Below are positions 17,073 to 24,833 of a stretch of DNA of 64,000 nt, in pieces. Numbering within the stretch: position 1 is the stretch's first letter; every line of letters begins with the position of its first letter. The position numbers and the translations under genes are program-made. Source of the DNA: Kaistia geumhonensis (GTDB lineage: Bacteria; Pseudomonadota; Alphaproteobacteria; Rhizobiales; Kaistiaceae); contig NZ_JAUSWJ010000001.1 of the NCBI RefSeq assembly GCF_030815145.1, forward strand, positions 1,922,001-1,986,000. Reading direction: 5' to 3'. Below the pieces are notes generated by a model that worked only from the letters and a program-made list of their open reading frames with translations, did not search any database and was not told the origin of the DNA.

Positions 17073-18995
17073 CTACGAAGCGAGCGCCTCGGCCGGCGGG
17101 CCGAAATAGCGGACCACGAGGCAGGTGATGTCGTCGGATTGCGGGGCGCCGGCGACGAAGGCGCTGACCGCGCCGGTGACGGCGGTCAGCACCCGGTCGA
17201 CCGGCAGCAGCGCCGCCGAGCGCAGCGTCTCCTCGATGCGGCCTTCGCCGAACTCGCGGCCCTCGCCGTCCATCGCCTCCGAGATGCCGTCGGTATAGAG
17301 GAAGAGCGTGTCGCCGGCCCTCAGCATGGCGGACTTCTCCGCATAGGGCATGTCCGGCAGCACGCCGAGCGCCATGCCACCGGTGCGCGGCAGTTCGACC
17401 ACGTCGCCATCGGCCCGGCGGATCATCAGCGGCGGGTTGTGGCCGCCATTGGCATAGGCGAGTTCGCCGGTCTCGACATCGAGGATGCCGTAGAAGGCGG
17501 TGACGAACAGCTCCATCGGGTTGCGGGCGCAGAGCGCGGCATTGGCCCGGGCGAGACAGACGCCGGGCGTGCCGCCGTCCTGCGCGCTCGCCTGGAGGAC
17601 GGTACGCGAGATCGCCATGAAGAAGGCGGCGGGAACGCCCTTCCCCGACACGTCGGCGATGACGATGCCGAGCCTTTTGTCGTCGAGCGAGAAGAAGTCG
17701 TAGAAATCGCCGCCCATCTCGCGCGCCGGCACCATGGCAGCGGTCCCGGCATAGGCAGGGTTGGGCGGCAGGGCGGTCGGCAGCATCGCGGCCTGGAGCG
17801 TCTTCGCGGCCTGAAGCTCGGCTTCCACGCGGCGGGCCGAGGCCTCGAGCAGTTCGTTCTTCTGTTCGAGCTCCAGCGTGCGCGCCCTCACCTGCGCCTC
17901 GAGATCCTCCTCGCGGCGCTGCACTTCGACCGCCATGGCCTGGAACACGCGGGCGAGCGTGCCGACCTCGTCGGTGCGTCGCGCCACGGTGTCGAGGCTG
18001 CCGGTCTCGAAGCTGCGCGCCTCCATCGCATGCGCGGCCTCGGTCATGGCGGCGACCGGCCGTGCGATCCGCCGCGCCGAGAGCGCCGCGATGCCGGCGC
18101 CGACCGCGAAGACGAGCGCCGCCGCGCCGATGCCGTAGAGGAGCAGGTTGTTGAGCAGTTCCTCCAGCCGCTGGCCCGACATCTCGATCGTCACCGAGCC
18201 GATGACGATGCCCGCCGTGTCGCGGATCGGCGCCGCGACCCAGAGATGGCGACCATGCAGCTCCGAGGCGGGATTGCCGCTTGCGACGACGTCGGCCGCG
18301 AGATCGGCGAGATCGGGCGGCGTCTTCTCCGCGCCGACCTGGCCAAGCGATTTCTGCTGGTCGTCGCGCACCTCGATCGAGATGATGTCGTTGCGGTCGA
18401 GCAGCGCTTCCATCAGCACGGGGACGCTGTTCGCCGCCCGCACGGCGTCGAGCACCGCGACCGGTTGGCCGACGATGACGGCATGGCCTTTCCCCGCGCG
18501 GACGCCGACATAGCGGACGCCGTCGACGGCGGGCCCGAAATCGACGCTGAAGCGGCGGCCGCTCACGAGCGCTTGCAGCGCCTCGGGCGAGAGGTGCTCG
18601 GGCAGCCTCTGCCCGCTGATCACCGCGTCATAGTCGCCGACCGAGGAAGCGAGGATGCGCAGGTTCGAATCGATCAGCCAGATCGCGTCGAGATTGCCGC
18701 GCGCGACGATCTCCGCGAAGCGGTCGCTGAGATCGGGCAGCGACGACTGCTCGACATGGTCGGCGGTGAGCGCGGTCGTCGTGAGGACGTCCGTCACCAC
18801 CTCCTGCGCCTCCTCGAGCGCCACCTCGGAGAGGCGGGCGCTCTCGGCGATGATCCGCGCCACAACCGTCGCCTGCGCCTCCGCCTGCGAGATCAGCGCG
18901 TTGCGGCCGAGCAGGCCGAACACCACGGAGACGACGATGATGGCGAAGGCGATGCAGCTCGCCACCATGACGACGAGGCGGCTGGTGAGGGTCAC
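17073..18995 (-). CDS. SpoIIE/PP2C-family phosphatase with periplasmic sensor and HAMP domain
   Basis: Membrane-bound serine phosphatase of 640 residues. Order: TM1 about 7-29, a predicted periplasmic sensor about 30-285, TM2 about 286-305, HAMP about 306-358, coiled coil about 358-400, and a SpoIIE catalytic domain about 425-630. The metal aspartates are visible in MGGDFYDFF (D430, D433), ADVSGKG (D448), YTDGISEAMDG (D569) and QSDDITCLVV. The GTG start at 18995 overlaps the stop of the permease-RsbW fusion as GTGA, so the two are made together. The likely target is the phospho-STAS protein encoded convergently at 16720. This is the RsbU/RsbP logic of a partner switch, with the input sensed outside the cytoplasm. 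Confidence 0.92.
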   Translation of the reverse strand: MTLTSRLVVMVASCIAFAIIVVSVVFGLLGRNALISQAEAQATVVARIIAESARLSEVALEEAQEVVTDVLTTTALTADHVEQSSLPDLSDRFAEIVARGNLDAIWLIDSNLRILASSVGDYDAVISGQRLPEHLSPEALQALVSGRRFSVDFGPAVDGVRYVGVRAGKGHAVIVGQPVAVLDAVRAANSVPVLMEALLDRNDIISIEVRDDQQKSLGQVGAEKTPPDLADLAADVVASGNPASELHGRHLWVAAPIRDTAGIVIGSVTIEMSGQRLEELLNNLLLYGIGAAALVFAVGAGIAALSARRIARPVAAMTEAAHAMEARSFETGSLDTVARRTDEVGTLARVFQAMAVEVQRREEDLEAQVRARTLELEQKNELLEASARRVEAELQAAKTLQAAMLPTALPPNPAYAGTAAMVPAREMGGDFYDFFSLDDKRLGIVIADVSGKGVPAAFFMAISRTVLQASAQDGGTPGVCLARANAALCARNPMELFVTAFYGILDVETGELAYANGGHNPPLMIRRADGDVVELPRTGGMALGVLPDMPYAEKSAMLRAGDTLFLYTDGISEAMDGEGREFGEGRIEETLRSAALLPVDRVLTAVTGAVSAFVAGAPQSDDITCLVVRYFGPPAEALAS

Positions 18996-20146
18996 GCGAC
19001 GATCCCGCCCTTGACGGCGCCGGCGCGCATCATGACGAGGCGCAGCACGTTCCTGTCCCCCTCGCGCCGATAAAAGGCGCGGTCGATCATCTGCGAGACG
19101 AGATGCACGCCGAGGCCGCCGATCGGCCGCGTCTCCACCGAGGCGCCGAGATCGGGAGGCGGCGCGTCGCGGAACGGGTCGAAACCCTCGCCGCCATAGG
19201 TGAGCTCGACCGTCACGTCGTCCGGCCGGCGATAGATGCCGACCTGCAGCCGGCCGTCGGCCGCGCCGCCATATTTGACGACATTGGTGACCAGTTCCTC
19301 CACCGCGAGGGTGAGCCGGAAGACGGCCGCCGGATCGAGCACGCCCTCGCCCGCCTCCTCGACGCCCGACTGGATGACGGCGATCGAATCGTTCGAGACC
19401 GGCAGGTCTAGGGCAAGGTCCAGCACCGGTTCGCCGCTCAAGGGTTCGTCTCCTTCGGGCATGGCCATCAAGGCGTCCTCGGCGAGGCGCGTCGTCTCGC
19501 CGAGATCGGCGCGCGTCCCGGTGGCCGAGCCGGCCCGCCGGCTGAGCCGCAGCTTGGCATAGCCCATCAGCCGGGCCAACGGCCAGCAGAGCGCCAGGAA
19601 CCACAGCATCGTATAGAGATAGATCCAGAGGATCACCCCCGGATCGCCGATCGCGGCGATGACCGTGTTGGCGCGGTGGACGATTTCCGGGACGCCGATC
19701 ACCGAGGCGGTCGAGGACGCCATCACGATGATGAGCAGGTAGGTCGTCCAGGCCGGGATGAAGTAGAGCGCCTCGATCCGCTCGCCGCGTTCCAGATGGC
19801 GCAACGCCGACAGCGCATTGTCGGAGACGAAGCCCGTGACCGCCACGGCGAGCGCCACCGAGGCCTTGAGCCAGTCGGGGATCGGCAGCGCCACGCTCCC
19901 GAGCGTCACCTGCGGCGGGACGACATAGGCGAGATAATAGATGAGCACGAAGGTCGGCGGGACGCGCGCCGCGGCGGTGAGCGCGCCGGCGAGCCGCGAG
20001 CCGCGCTGGCGGCCGCGCGCCAGCAGCATGCCGAGCGGCGTACCGATCGCCATGGTCAGCAGCGAGATGCCGATATTGATCAGGAATCCGACGCCGAGAT
20101 AGGGCGTCCACGCCCACAGCATCGCGAGGATTTCGGATGGGCTCAT
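18992..20146 (-). CDS. ABC-type permease fused to an RsbW-like anti-sigma/kinase ATPase domain
   Basis: Single reading frame of 384 residues with two unrelated halves. Residues 1-200 are a polar-amino-acid ABC permease with about five membrane segments (LGVGFLINIGISLLTMAIG, MASSTASVIGVPEIV). Residues about 225-375 are a GHKL domain: N-box LAVEELVTNVVKYGG at 280-294, YGGEGFDPF at 317-325 in place of the G1 box, and PIGGLGVHLV at 341-350 as G2. No stop or start break separates them; the linker is about 201-228. The permease EAA loop region (LSALRHLERG) lacks the Glu and Gly that dock an ABC ATPase. ATGA overlaps with the binding-protein/permease gene upstream and GTGA with the phosphatase downstream. 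I infer a membrane-tethered kinase/antisigma protein that may respond to ligand binding. Confidence 0.88.
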   Translation of the reverse strand: MSPSEILAMLWAWTPYLGVGFLINIGISLLTMAIGTPLGMLLARGRQRGSRLAGALTAAARVPPTFVLIYYLAYVVPPQVTLGSVALPIPDWLKASVALAVAVTGFVSDNALSALRHLERGERIEALYFIPAWTTYLLIIVMASSTASVIGVPEIVHRANTVIAAIGDPGVILWIYLYTMLWFLALCWPLARLMGYAKLRLSRRAGSATGTRADLGETTRLAEDALMAMPEGDEPLSGEPVLDLALDLPVSNDSIAVIQSGVEEAGEGVLDPAAVFRLTLAVEELVTNVVKYGGAADGRLQVGIYRRPDDVTVELTYGGEGFDPFRDAPPPDLGASVETRPIGGLGVHLVSQMIDRAFYRREGDRNVLRLVMMRAGAVKGGIVA

Positions 20147-21729
20147 CGCGAGAGCATCCGCCGCTCGACGAGCGTGAAGAGATGCGCCACCGCGAGCACG
20201 ATCAGCACATAGACGGCGAGCAGGATGTTCATCATCACCGCGCCATTGCCATAGTCGGCGGCGATCGCCGCGCTGGCATGGACGAGTTCGGGAACCGCGA
20301 TGGCGCTTGCCATGGCCGTCGCCTTCACGATGTTGATGCAGGAGCCCATCACGGCCGGATGGGCGAGCCGCAGCACGCGCTTCATGCGGTGCGCGGAGCC
20401 CGGCGCGATCGTCTCCCATGCCTCGGCGAGCACGGCGGCGTTGGCGGCGCCGGAATAGAATGAGAGAACCGCGACGGCGGTCCAGAAGGCGGAGAGCGTC
20501 AGCCCATGCACGGCGACGAGGCCGCCGATGCCGAAGAAAACCAGATAGAGCTGGAGCAGCGGCGGGGTCATCCGCATCACCGCGAGGACGCCATAGAGCA
20601 GCGGCGTCGCCAGCGGCAGGCGGCGGGCGAGCAGGAAGGCGCCGCCCGCGCCGACGGCGAGGCTGCCGACGAGCACCGAGGCGGCGAGTGCCAGCGTGGT
20701 CAGAAGTCCGTGCAGCAGGCCAGCGCGGTGATAGGGGTCGTAGAAGGGCGTGACGTCGAGGCCGAGGCGGTCGCGCAGGGCCAGCGCAAGGCCGGCGAGG
20801 CCGACCACCTGCTGAGCTTCGATGAGGTTCAGTTCGCGGCAGGCGAGCGGCCAGCTGCCATCCGCGCCCCGGCGGCAGACATAGTCGCCCGAGGCGTCGC
20901 GTGCCGACCAGAGCGCCCCCGCCTCGACGAGATAGGCCGAGGGCGGCAGCTTCCACTTCGCCTCGAGCGCCTTCAGATGACCGTCGCGCAGCCATGCGGC
21001 GACCTGATCCTCGAACGCCGTGGCGAGACGACCGTCGCCGGCGACCGCGATGGCCCAGGGCGAGACGAAATCCGGCGTCAGCAGGCGATAGCCCGGCCAT
21101 TCGCCGCTCTCGACGCGATGCTGCAACGCCGCCTCGTCATAGAGCCAGCCCTCGCAGGCGCCGTCCCGCAGCGCCAGTTCGGCGTCGCGAACGCTGCCGA
21201 AGGCCTCGATGTGACCATTGAGGCGCGTGGCGATCAGGCGGTTCCACAGCGCGCCCTGGACCGCGCAGAGCGAGCGGTTGCGGAGATCCGTCCAGGTCCG
21301 GATCGGGCTTTGCTGCGGCACCATCACGCTGGCGCCGCCGCCGTAATAGCCGGGCTCGATCATGCGCACGATGCGGCGGCGGTCGATCGTGTCGCCGAGC
21401 GTCGCCACCACCGCGTCGACCTCGCCGCCGGTGAGCTTCTGCAACCGGTTGGCGCTCGTCACCGGCACGAGCTTCAGCCCGACGCCGAGCGAATCGGCGA
21501 GGCCCCTGGCGACATCGACGTCGAATCCGACCGTCTCGCCGCTCGCATCGCGGAAGCCGAAGGGCTCGTAGTCCGTCTTGACGCCAACGACGAGCGTGCC
21601 GCGGGCGCGGATTTCGTCGAGCCGGTCGGCCCGTGCCGGCAGCGCGCCCGTGACGAGGGTCACGATGCCGAGCAAAAGGGCGCAAAGCAGCAGCGCCGGG
21701 CCGCCCGCCTGCCGCTTCGCCTTCGCCAA
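20143..21729 (-). CDS. Amino-acid-type ABC binding protein fused to permease
   Basis: Protein of 528 residues. A signal or anchor segment covers about 12-34. A periplasmic SBP_bac_3 domain lies at about 36-270 (GTLVVGVKTDYEPFGFRDAS, NRLQKLTGGEVDAVVATLGD). A polar-amino-acid permease domain lies at about 325-525 (INIVKATAMASAIAVPELV). Such fusions exist in true importers, but here the EAA loop reads AEAWETIAPGSAHRMKRVLR and aligns only partly with EAAxxxG, and no matching ABC ATPase gene is near. It heads the operon that continues with the permease-RsbW fusion (ATGA overlap) and the SpoIIE phosphatase. It may be a ligand receptor rather than a transporter; that is inference. Confidence 0.85.
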   Translation of the reverse strand: MAKAKRQAGGPALLLCALLLGIVTLVTGALPARADRLDEIRARGTLVVGVKTDYEPFGFRDASGETVGFDVDVARGLADSLGVGLKLVPVTSANRLQKLTGGEVDAVVATLGDTIDRRRIVRMIEPGYYGGGASVMVPQQSPIRTWTDLRNRSLCAVQGALWNRLIATRLNGHIEAFGSVRDAELALRDGACEGWLYDEAALQHRVESGEWPGYRLLTPDFVSPWAIAVAGDGRLATAFEDQVAAWLRDGHLKALEAKWKLPPSAYLVEAGALWSARDASGDYVCRRGADGSWPLACRELNLIEAQQVVGLAGLALALRDRLGLDVTPFYDPYHRAGLLHGLLTTLALAASVLVGSLAVGAGGAFLLARRLPLATPLLYGVLAVMRMTPPLLQLYLVFFGIGGLVAVHGLTLSAFWTAVAVLSFYSGAANAAVLAEAWETIAPGSAHRMKRVLRLAHPAVMGSCINIVKATAMASAIAVPELVHASAAIAADYGNGAVMMNILLAVYVLIVLAVAHLFTLVERRMLSR

Positions 21730-21783
21730 CCCCGCCTCCCTGCCCGCCGGTCGATTGTCCGAACCGATGATAAAGGCTATCCG

Positions 21784-21822
21784 ATGAAGAAGGGCTTCTC
21801 CATCGGGAGCATCGCGGCGTGA
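21784..21822 (+). CDS. Possible 12-residue leader peptide
   Basis: ATG at 21784 opens a frame reading MKKGFSIGSIAA whose TGA overlaps the next gene's ATG (bases TGATG at 21820-21824). The arrangement would couple translation of the following binding-protein gene to this leader. It could also be chance, or a remnant of an earlier start. Confidence 0.3.
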   Translation: MKKGFSIGSIAA

Positions 21823-22721
21823 TGGTTCTCTTTTTCTCGGCTCGGCGGCCTCGCCTCGGCCGGCGCGTTCTGTCGGCGCTCCTCGCCCTCTTCGCAGTCC
21901 TGCAGGTTGCGTCCGCCGGAACGCTGGACCGGCTGAAGGAAACGGGCGTGCTGCGCGCAGGGACCCGCGCCGACGCGATCCCCTTCGCCTATGACGACGG
22001 CAGCGGCAAGCCGGTCGGCTTCTCGGTCGACCTGATCGAGGAGATTCGCGCCGCCGCCGAGGCGTCGCTCGGCCGGCCGGTCACGCTCGACCTCTCGGTG
22101 ATCACGCCGGCCAACCGCATCCAGCAGGTCGCGGAAGGCAAGCTCGATATCGTCTGCGAGATCACGACGCCGACCTGGGAACGGGAGAAGCAGGTCGATT
22201 TCTCGGTGCCGATCTTCCGCGACGGCACGCGCATCCTCGCCTTCCGCGACACGCTGCGCACGACGCCCAACCCGAAGGACATGCTGATCGGCGTCGCCGA
22301 AGGCACGACGACCGCCACGATCCTGGAAGAGGCGCTGCCGGGCGTCCGCATCAAGAGCTTCCCCACCATGGACGCGGCGTTCGCCGCGCTCGGCAAGGGC
22401 GAGGTGCAGGGCGTCGCCAATATCGGCGTCGTGCTGCTCGGCCTGTCGCGCAAGTTCGAGCCGGGTCGCAGCGTCGTGCTGCTGCCACGCGCCGCGCCCT
22501 TCGGCAACGAGACCATGGCCTGCATCCTCCCGCAGGACGACAGCCACTGGCGCGACTTCGTCAATCACACCATCGTCAAGCTCGAGGACGGGCTCGCCGA
22601 CTATCGCGGCCGCTACATGGAACTGCACGACAAGTGGTTCGGCCGCGGCGGCGTCATGGTCTATCCGCTCGACCGCTCGACCCGCGACTATCTTCTGCAG
22701 TCCAATATCTGGGCCCGATGA
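21822..22721 (+). CDS. Amino-acid-type ABC substrate-binding protein (SBP_bac_3)
   Basis: Periplasmic protein of 299 residues. A signal peptide (RRVLSALLALFAVLQVASA, cleavage before GTL) is followed by the SBP_bac_3 fold: TGVLRAGTRADAIPFAYDDG, GKPVGFSVDLIEEI, ITPANRIQQVAEGKLDIVCE. It has no permease attached and no transporter partner beside it. It is transcribed away from the binding-protein/permease-RsbW-phosphatase operon, 92 bases apart. Its stop overlaps the APH-like kinase start as ATGA. A GTG at 21819 is an alternative start. It may supply ligand to the divergent receptor-like operon, or act as a sensor. Confidence 0.87.
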   Translation: MVLFFSARRPRLGRRVLSALLALFAVLQVASAGTLDRLKETGVLRAGTRADAIPFAYDDGSGKPVGFSVDLIEEIRAAAEASLGRPVTLDLSVITPANRIQQVAEGKLDIVCEITTPTWEREKQVDFSVPIFRDGTRILAFRDTLRTTPNPKDMLIGVAEGTTTATILEEALPGVRIKSFPTMDAAFAALGKGEVQGVANIGVVLLGLSRKFEPGRSVVLLPRAAPFGNETMACILPQDDSHWRDFVNHTIVKLEDGLADYRGRYMELHDKWFGRGGVMVYPLDRSTRDYLLQSNIWAR

Positions 22722-23596
22722 CGGAGTCGGATCCGGACGCCCTGATGGAGCGGGTGGCGAAGGTCTTCCCGGACCTCGCCGGCCTGCCGCACCGCATCCT
22801 CGGTGCCGGCTTCGACAGCGTGGCGCTCGATGTCGATGACCGTTTCGTCTTCAGGTTTCCCCGCCATCAGGAGGCCGAGCAGGCTCTGCTGCGCGAGGCC
22901 GCGCTGCTCGGCGCGATCCGCGCCCGCCTGACGATGACGGTGCCCGATCTCGTGCTCGTCGCCAGCAACCCGCTCTTCTCGCGCCACCACAAGATCGCCG
23001 GAGACCACCTGCTCGCCACGGACTACGACCGGCTGGATGAAGCGACCCGCGCGAGGCTCGCGGCCGACCTCGCCCTCTTCTATGCCGAGATGCACGCCCT
23101 CGACCGCGCGGCGATGCGGCTGTCCGGTGGCCGGCCGGTCAAGCCCTGGCTGCCGGCCGATGCCATCCGTGCCGGCGCGGACGCGCTGCCCGACGCCCTG
23201 CGGGACTGGGCGGTCGCGGTGATCGCCGCCGTTGCCGCCCTGCCGCCCGATCCGCATGGCGAGGTCTTCGGCATGTTCGACACCCATGGCTGGAACATGG
23301 CCTTCGACCACGCGGCGGGACAGCTGAACGGCCTCTACGACTTCGCCGATTCCGGCTTCGGCCCGCTGCACCAGGATTTCGTCTATCCGGGCTGGATCTC
23401 CGCCGATCTCGTGGCCCGCATCATCGACGCCTACGAGACCCGCACCGGCCTGTCGATCGACCGCCGGCGCGTTCATCTCCTCGCCGCCATGCTGCGGCTC
23501 TCCGAATTCGCCGAATTCAGCGCAATCGGCGACGACGGAGCGGCGGCAATGGCAGCGGAGATCGAGCGGTTCTCGGCGCTTCCGGTACCGGCCTGA
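22718..23596 (+). CDS. Aminoglycoside-phosphotransferase-fold kinase (APH family)
   Basis: Cytoplasmic protein of 292 residues with the APH/choline-kinase fold: nucleotide-binding ILGAGFDSVALDVDDRFVFRF, catalytic-loop equivalent FGMFDTHGWNMAFD, and the DFG-like LYDFADSGFGPLHQDF. The usual HGD is replaced by DTHGWN, with Asp two residues before the His. The substrate is unknown; family members phosphorylate small molecules such as choline, thiamine, homoserine, hydroxyurea-like drugs or aminoglycosides. Resistance is not implied by the fold alone. The ATG lies in the ATGA overlap with the binding-protein stop, so a bound ligand and its kinase may be co-produced. Confidence 0.82.
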   Translation: MTESDPDALMERVAKVFPDLAGLPHRILGAGFDSVALDVDDRFVFRFPRHQEAEQALLREAALLGAIRARLTMTVPDLVLVASNPLFSRHHKIAGDHLLATDYDRLDEATRARLAADLALFYAEMHALDRAAMRLSGGRPVKPWLPADAIRAGADALPDALRDWAVAVIAAVAALPPDPHGEVFGMFDTHGWNMAFDHAAGQLNGLYDFADSGFGPLHQDFVYPGWISADLVARIIDAYETRTGLSIDRRRVHLLAAMLRLSEFAEFSAIGDDGAAAMAAEIERFSALPVPA

Positions 23597-23686
23597 GAGG
23601 GCGCGTCGCGACGGCACGCCTGGCGGATCGGCTGCGGTCGGCACCTCTCGGACCGTCGATTCCCCTCACGACAAGACCGCAGCGCG

Positions 23687-24823
23687 TCACGCCGCGCTGG
23701 CGCGGCCTTTGGCGGCGCCGTAATCCTCGCGCCACGAGCGGAGCGGCGGCAGCGCGAGACCGTCTTCGCCGAACACATGCACATAGCCGGGCGGCGCCGC
23801 ATAGCCGACGATCGCGCCCTCGGCGATGTCGTGGATACCGCGCAGCGAGGCGGTGATGCGCTCGCCGCTCTGAAGCTGCGAGAACAGGATCGTCTCCGCG
23901 CCGAGCAGCTCCCGCGCCGACAGGCGGCAGCGCAGCGGGCCGTCATCGGTATGGACGAGGTGCTCGGGACGGATGCCGATCGTCACCGGTTTGCCGACAA
24001 GCCCGGCATTGCCGGCGACGGCGGCGAGGATCGTGCCTCGCCCCTCGTCGACGGTGAGCCGCAGCCCGTCCGGCGTCGCCGCCTCGATCCGGGCCGCAAG
24101 GAAGTTCATCTGCGGCGCGCCGAGGAAGCCGGCGACGAAGCGGTTCTTCGGCCGCGCATAGAGTTCGATCGGCGCGCCGGCCTGCTCGACGACGCCGTCG
24201 CGCAGCACGACGATCCGGTCGGCCATGGTCATGGCCTCGACCTGATCATGCGTCACATAGATCATGGTCGACTTCAGCCGCCGGTGCAGCGCGACGATCT
24301 CGCTGCGCATCTTCACGCGCAATTCGGCGTCGAGATTGGAGAGCGGCTCGTCGAACAGGAACGCCTCCGGCTCCTTGACGATCGCGCGGCCGATGGCGAC
24401 GCGCTGGCTCTGGCCGCCCGACAGCTGCGAGGGCTTGCGCTGCAGGAGATGTCCGATCTGCAGGATCTCCGCCGCCTCGTTGATCCGCCGCTCGATCTCC
24501 GCCTTGGGCGTCTTCTGGTTGACGAGGCCGAAGCGGAGATTCTCGTAGACGCTCATATGCGGGTAGAGCGCATAGGACTGGAACACCATCGCCATGCCGC
24601 GCGCCGACGGAAGAAGGTGGTCGCAGCGCCGGCCGCCGATATGGACCTCGCCGGAGGTCACCTCCTCGAGGCCGGCGATCATGCGCAGGAGCGTCGACTT
24701 CCCGCAGCCGGACGGCCCGACAAAGACGGTGAAGGACTGGTCCTCCACCGACAGATCGATGCCATGGATCACCTCGACCGCCTGGTAGCTCTTGCGGACG
24801 GCCTTGAGTTCCAGCCTTGCCAT
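23687..24823 (-). CDS. Sugar ABC transporter ATPase (UgpC/MsmK type)
   Basis: Cytoplasmic ATPase of 378 residues. Walker [10 protein letters not shown] is at 36-44, followed by [18 protein letters not shown], signature [14 protein letters not shown] (Ser where most relatives have Arg), Walker [25 protein letters not shown], and a TOBE-type C-terminal part with TIGIRPEHLVHTDDG. It is the last gene of the minus-strand glycoside operon, 10 bases after the GH116 gene, and should drive the two permeases encoded upstream. GAGAGGACG precedes the ATG. Confidence 0.92.
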   Translation of the reverse strand: MARLELKAVRKSYQAVEVIHGIDLSVEDQSFTVFVGPSGCGKSTLLRMIAGLEEVTSGEVHIGGRRCDHLLPSARGMAMVFQSYALYPHMSVYENLRFGLVNQKTPKAEIERRINEAAEILQIGHLLQRKPSQLSGGQSQRVAIGRAIVKEPEAFLFDEPLSNLDAELRVKMRSEIVALHRRLKSTMIYVTHDQVEAMTMADRIVVLRDGVVEQAGAPIELYARPKNRFVAGFLGAPQMNFLAARIEAATPDGLRLTVDEGRGTILAAVAGNAGLVGKPVTIGIRPEHLVHTDDGPLRCRLSARELLGAETILFSQLQSGERITASLRGIHDIAEGAIVGYAAPPGYVHVFGEDGLALPPLRSWREDYGAAKGRASAA

Positions 24824-24833
24824 CGTCCTCTCC

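Noticed and set aside
19073-20117. Extension of the phosphatase frame upstream of its GTG to give a protein of about 1000 residues
   Set aside because: The extra part is an out-of-frame shadow of the permease-RsbW gene; the phosphatase begins naturally at the GTG in the GTGA overlap.
22718-23596. Aminoglycoside resistance gene
   Set aside because: Only the APH fold can be seen; the catalytic loop differs from HGD and the neighbours suggest metabolism or sensing.
23687-24823. This ABC ATPase as the missing motor of the amino-acid-type permeases at 18992-21729
   Set aside because: It has the UgpC/MsmK layout with a TOBE-type regulatory tail and lies 10 bases after GH116 in a complete sugar-importer operon.
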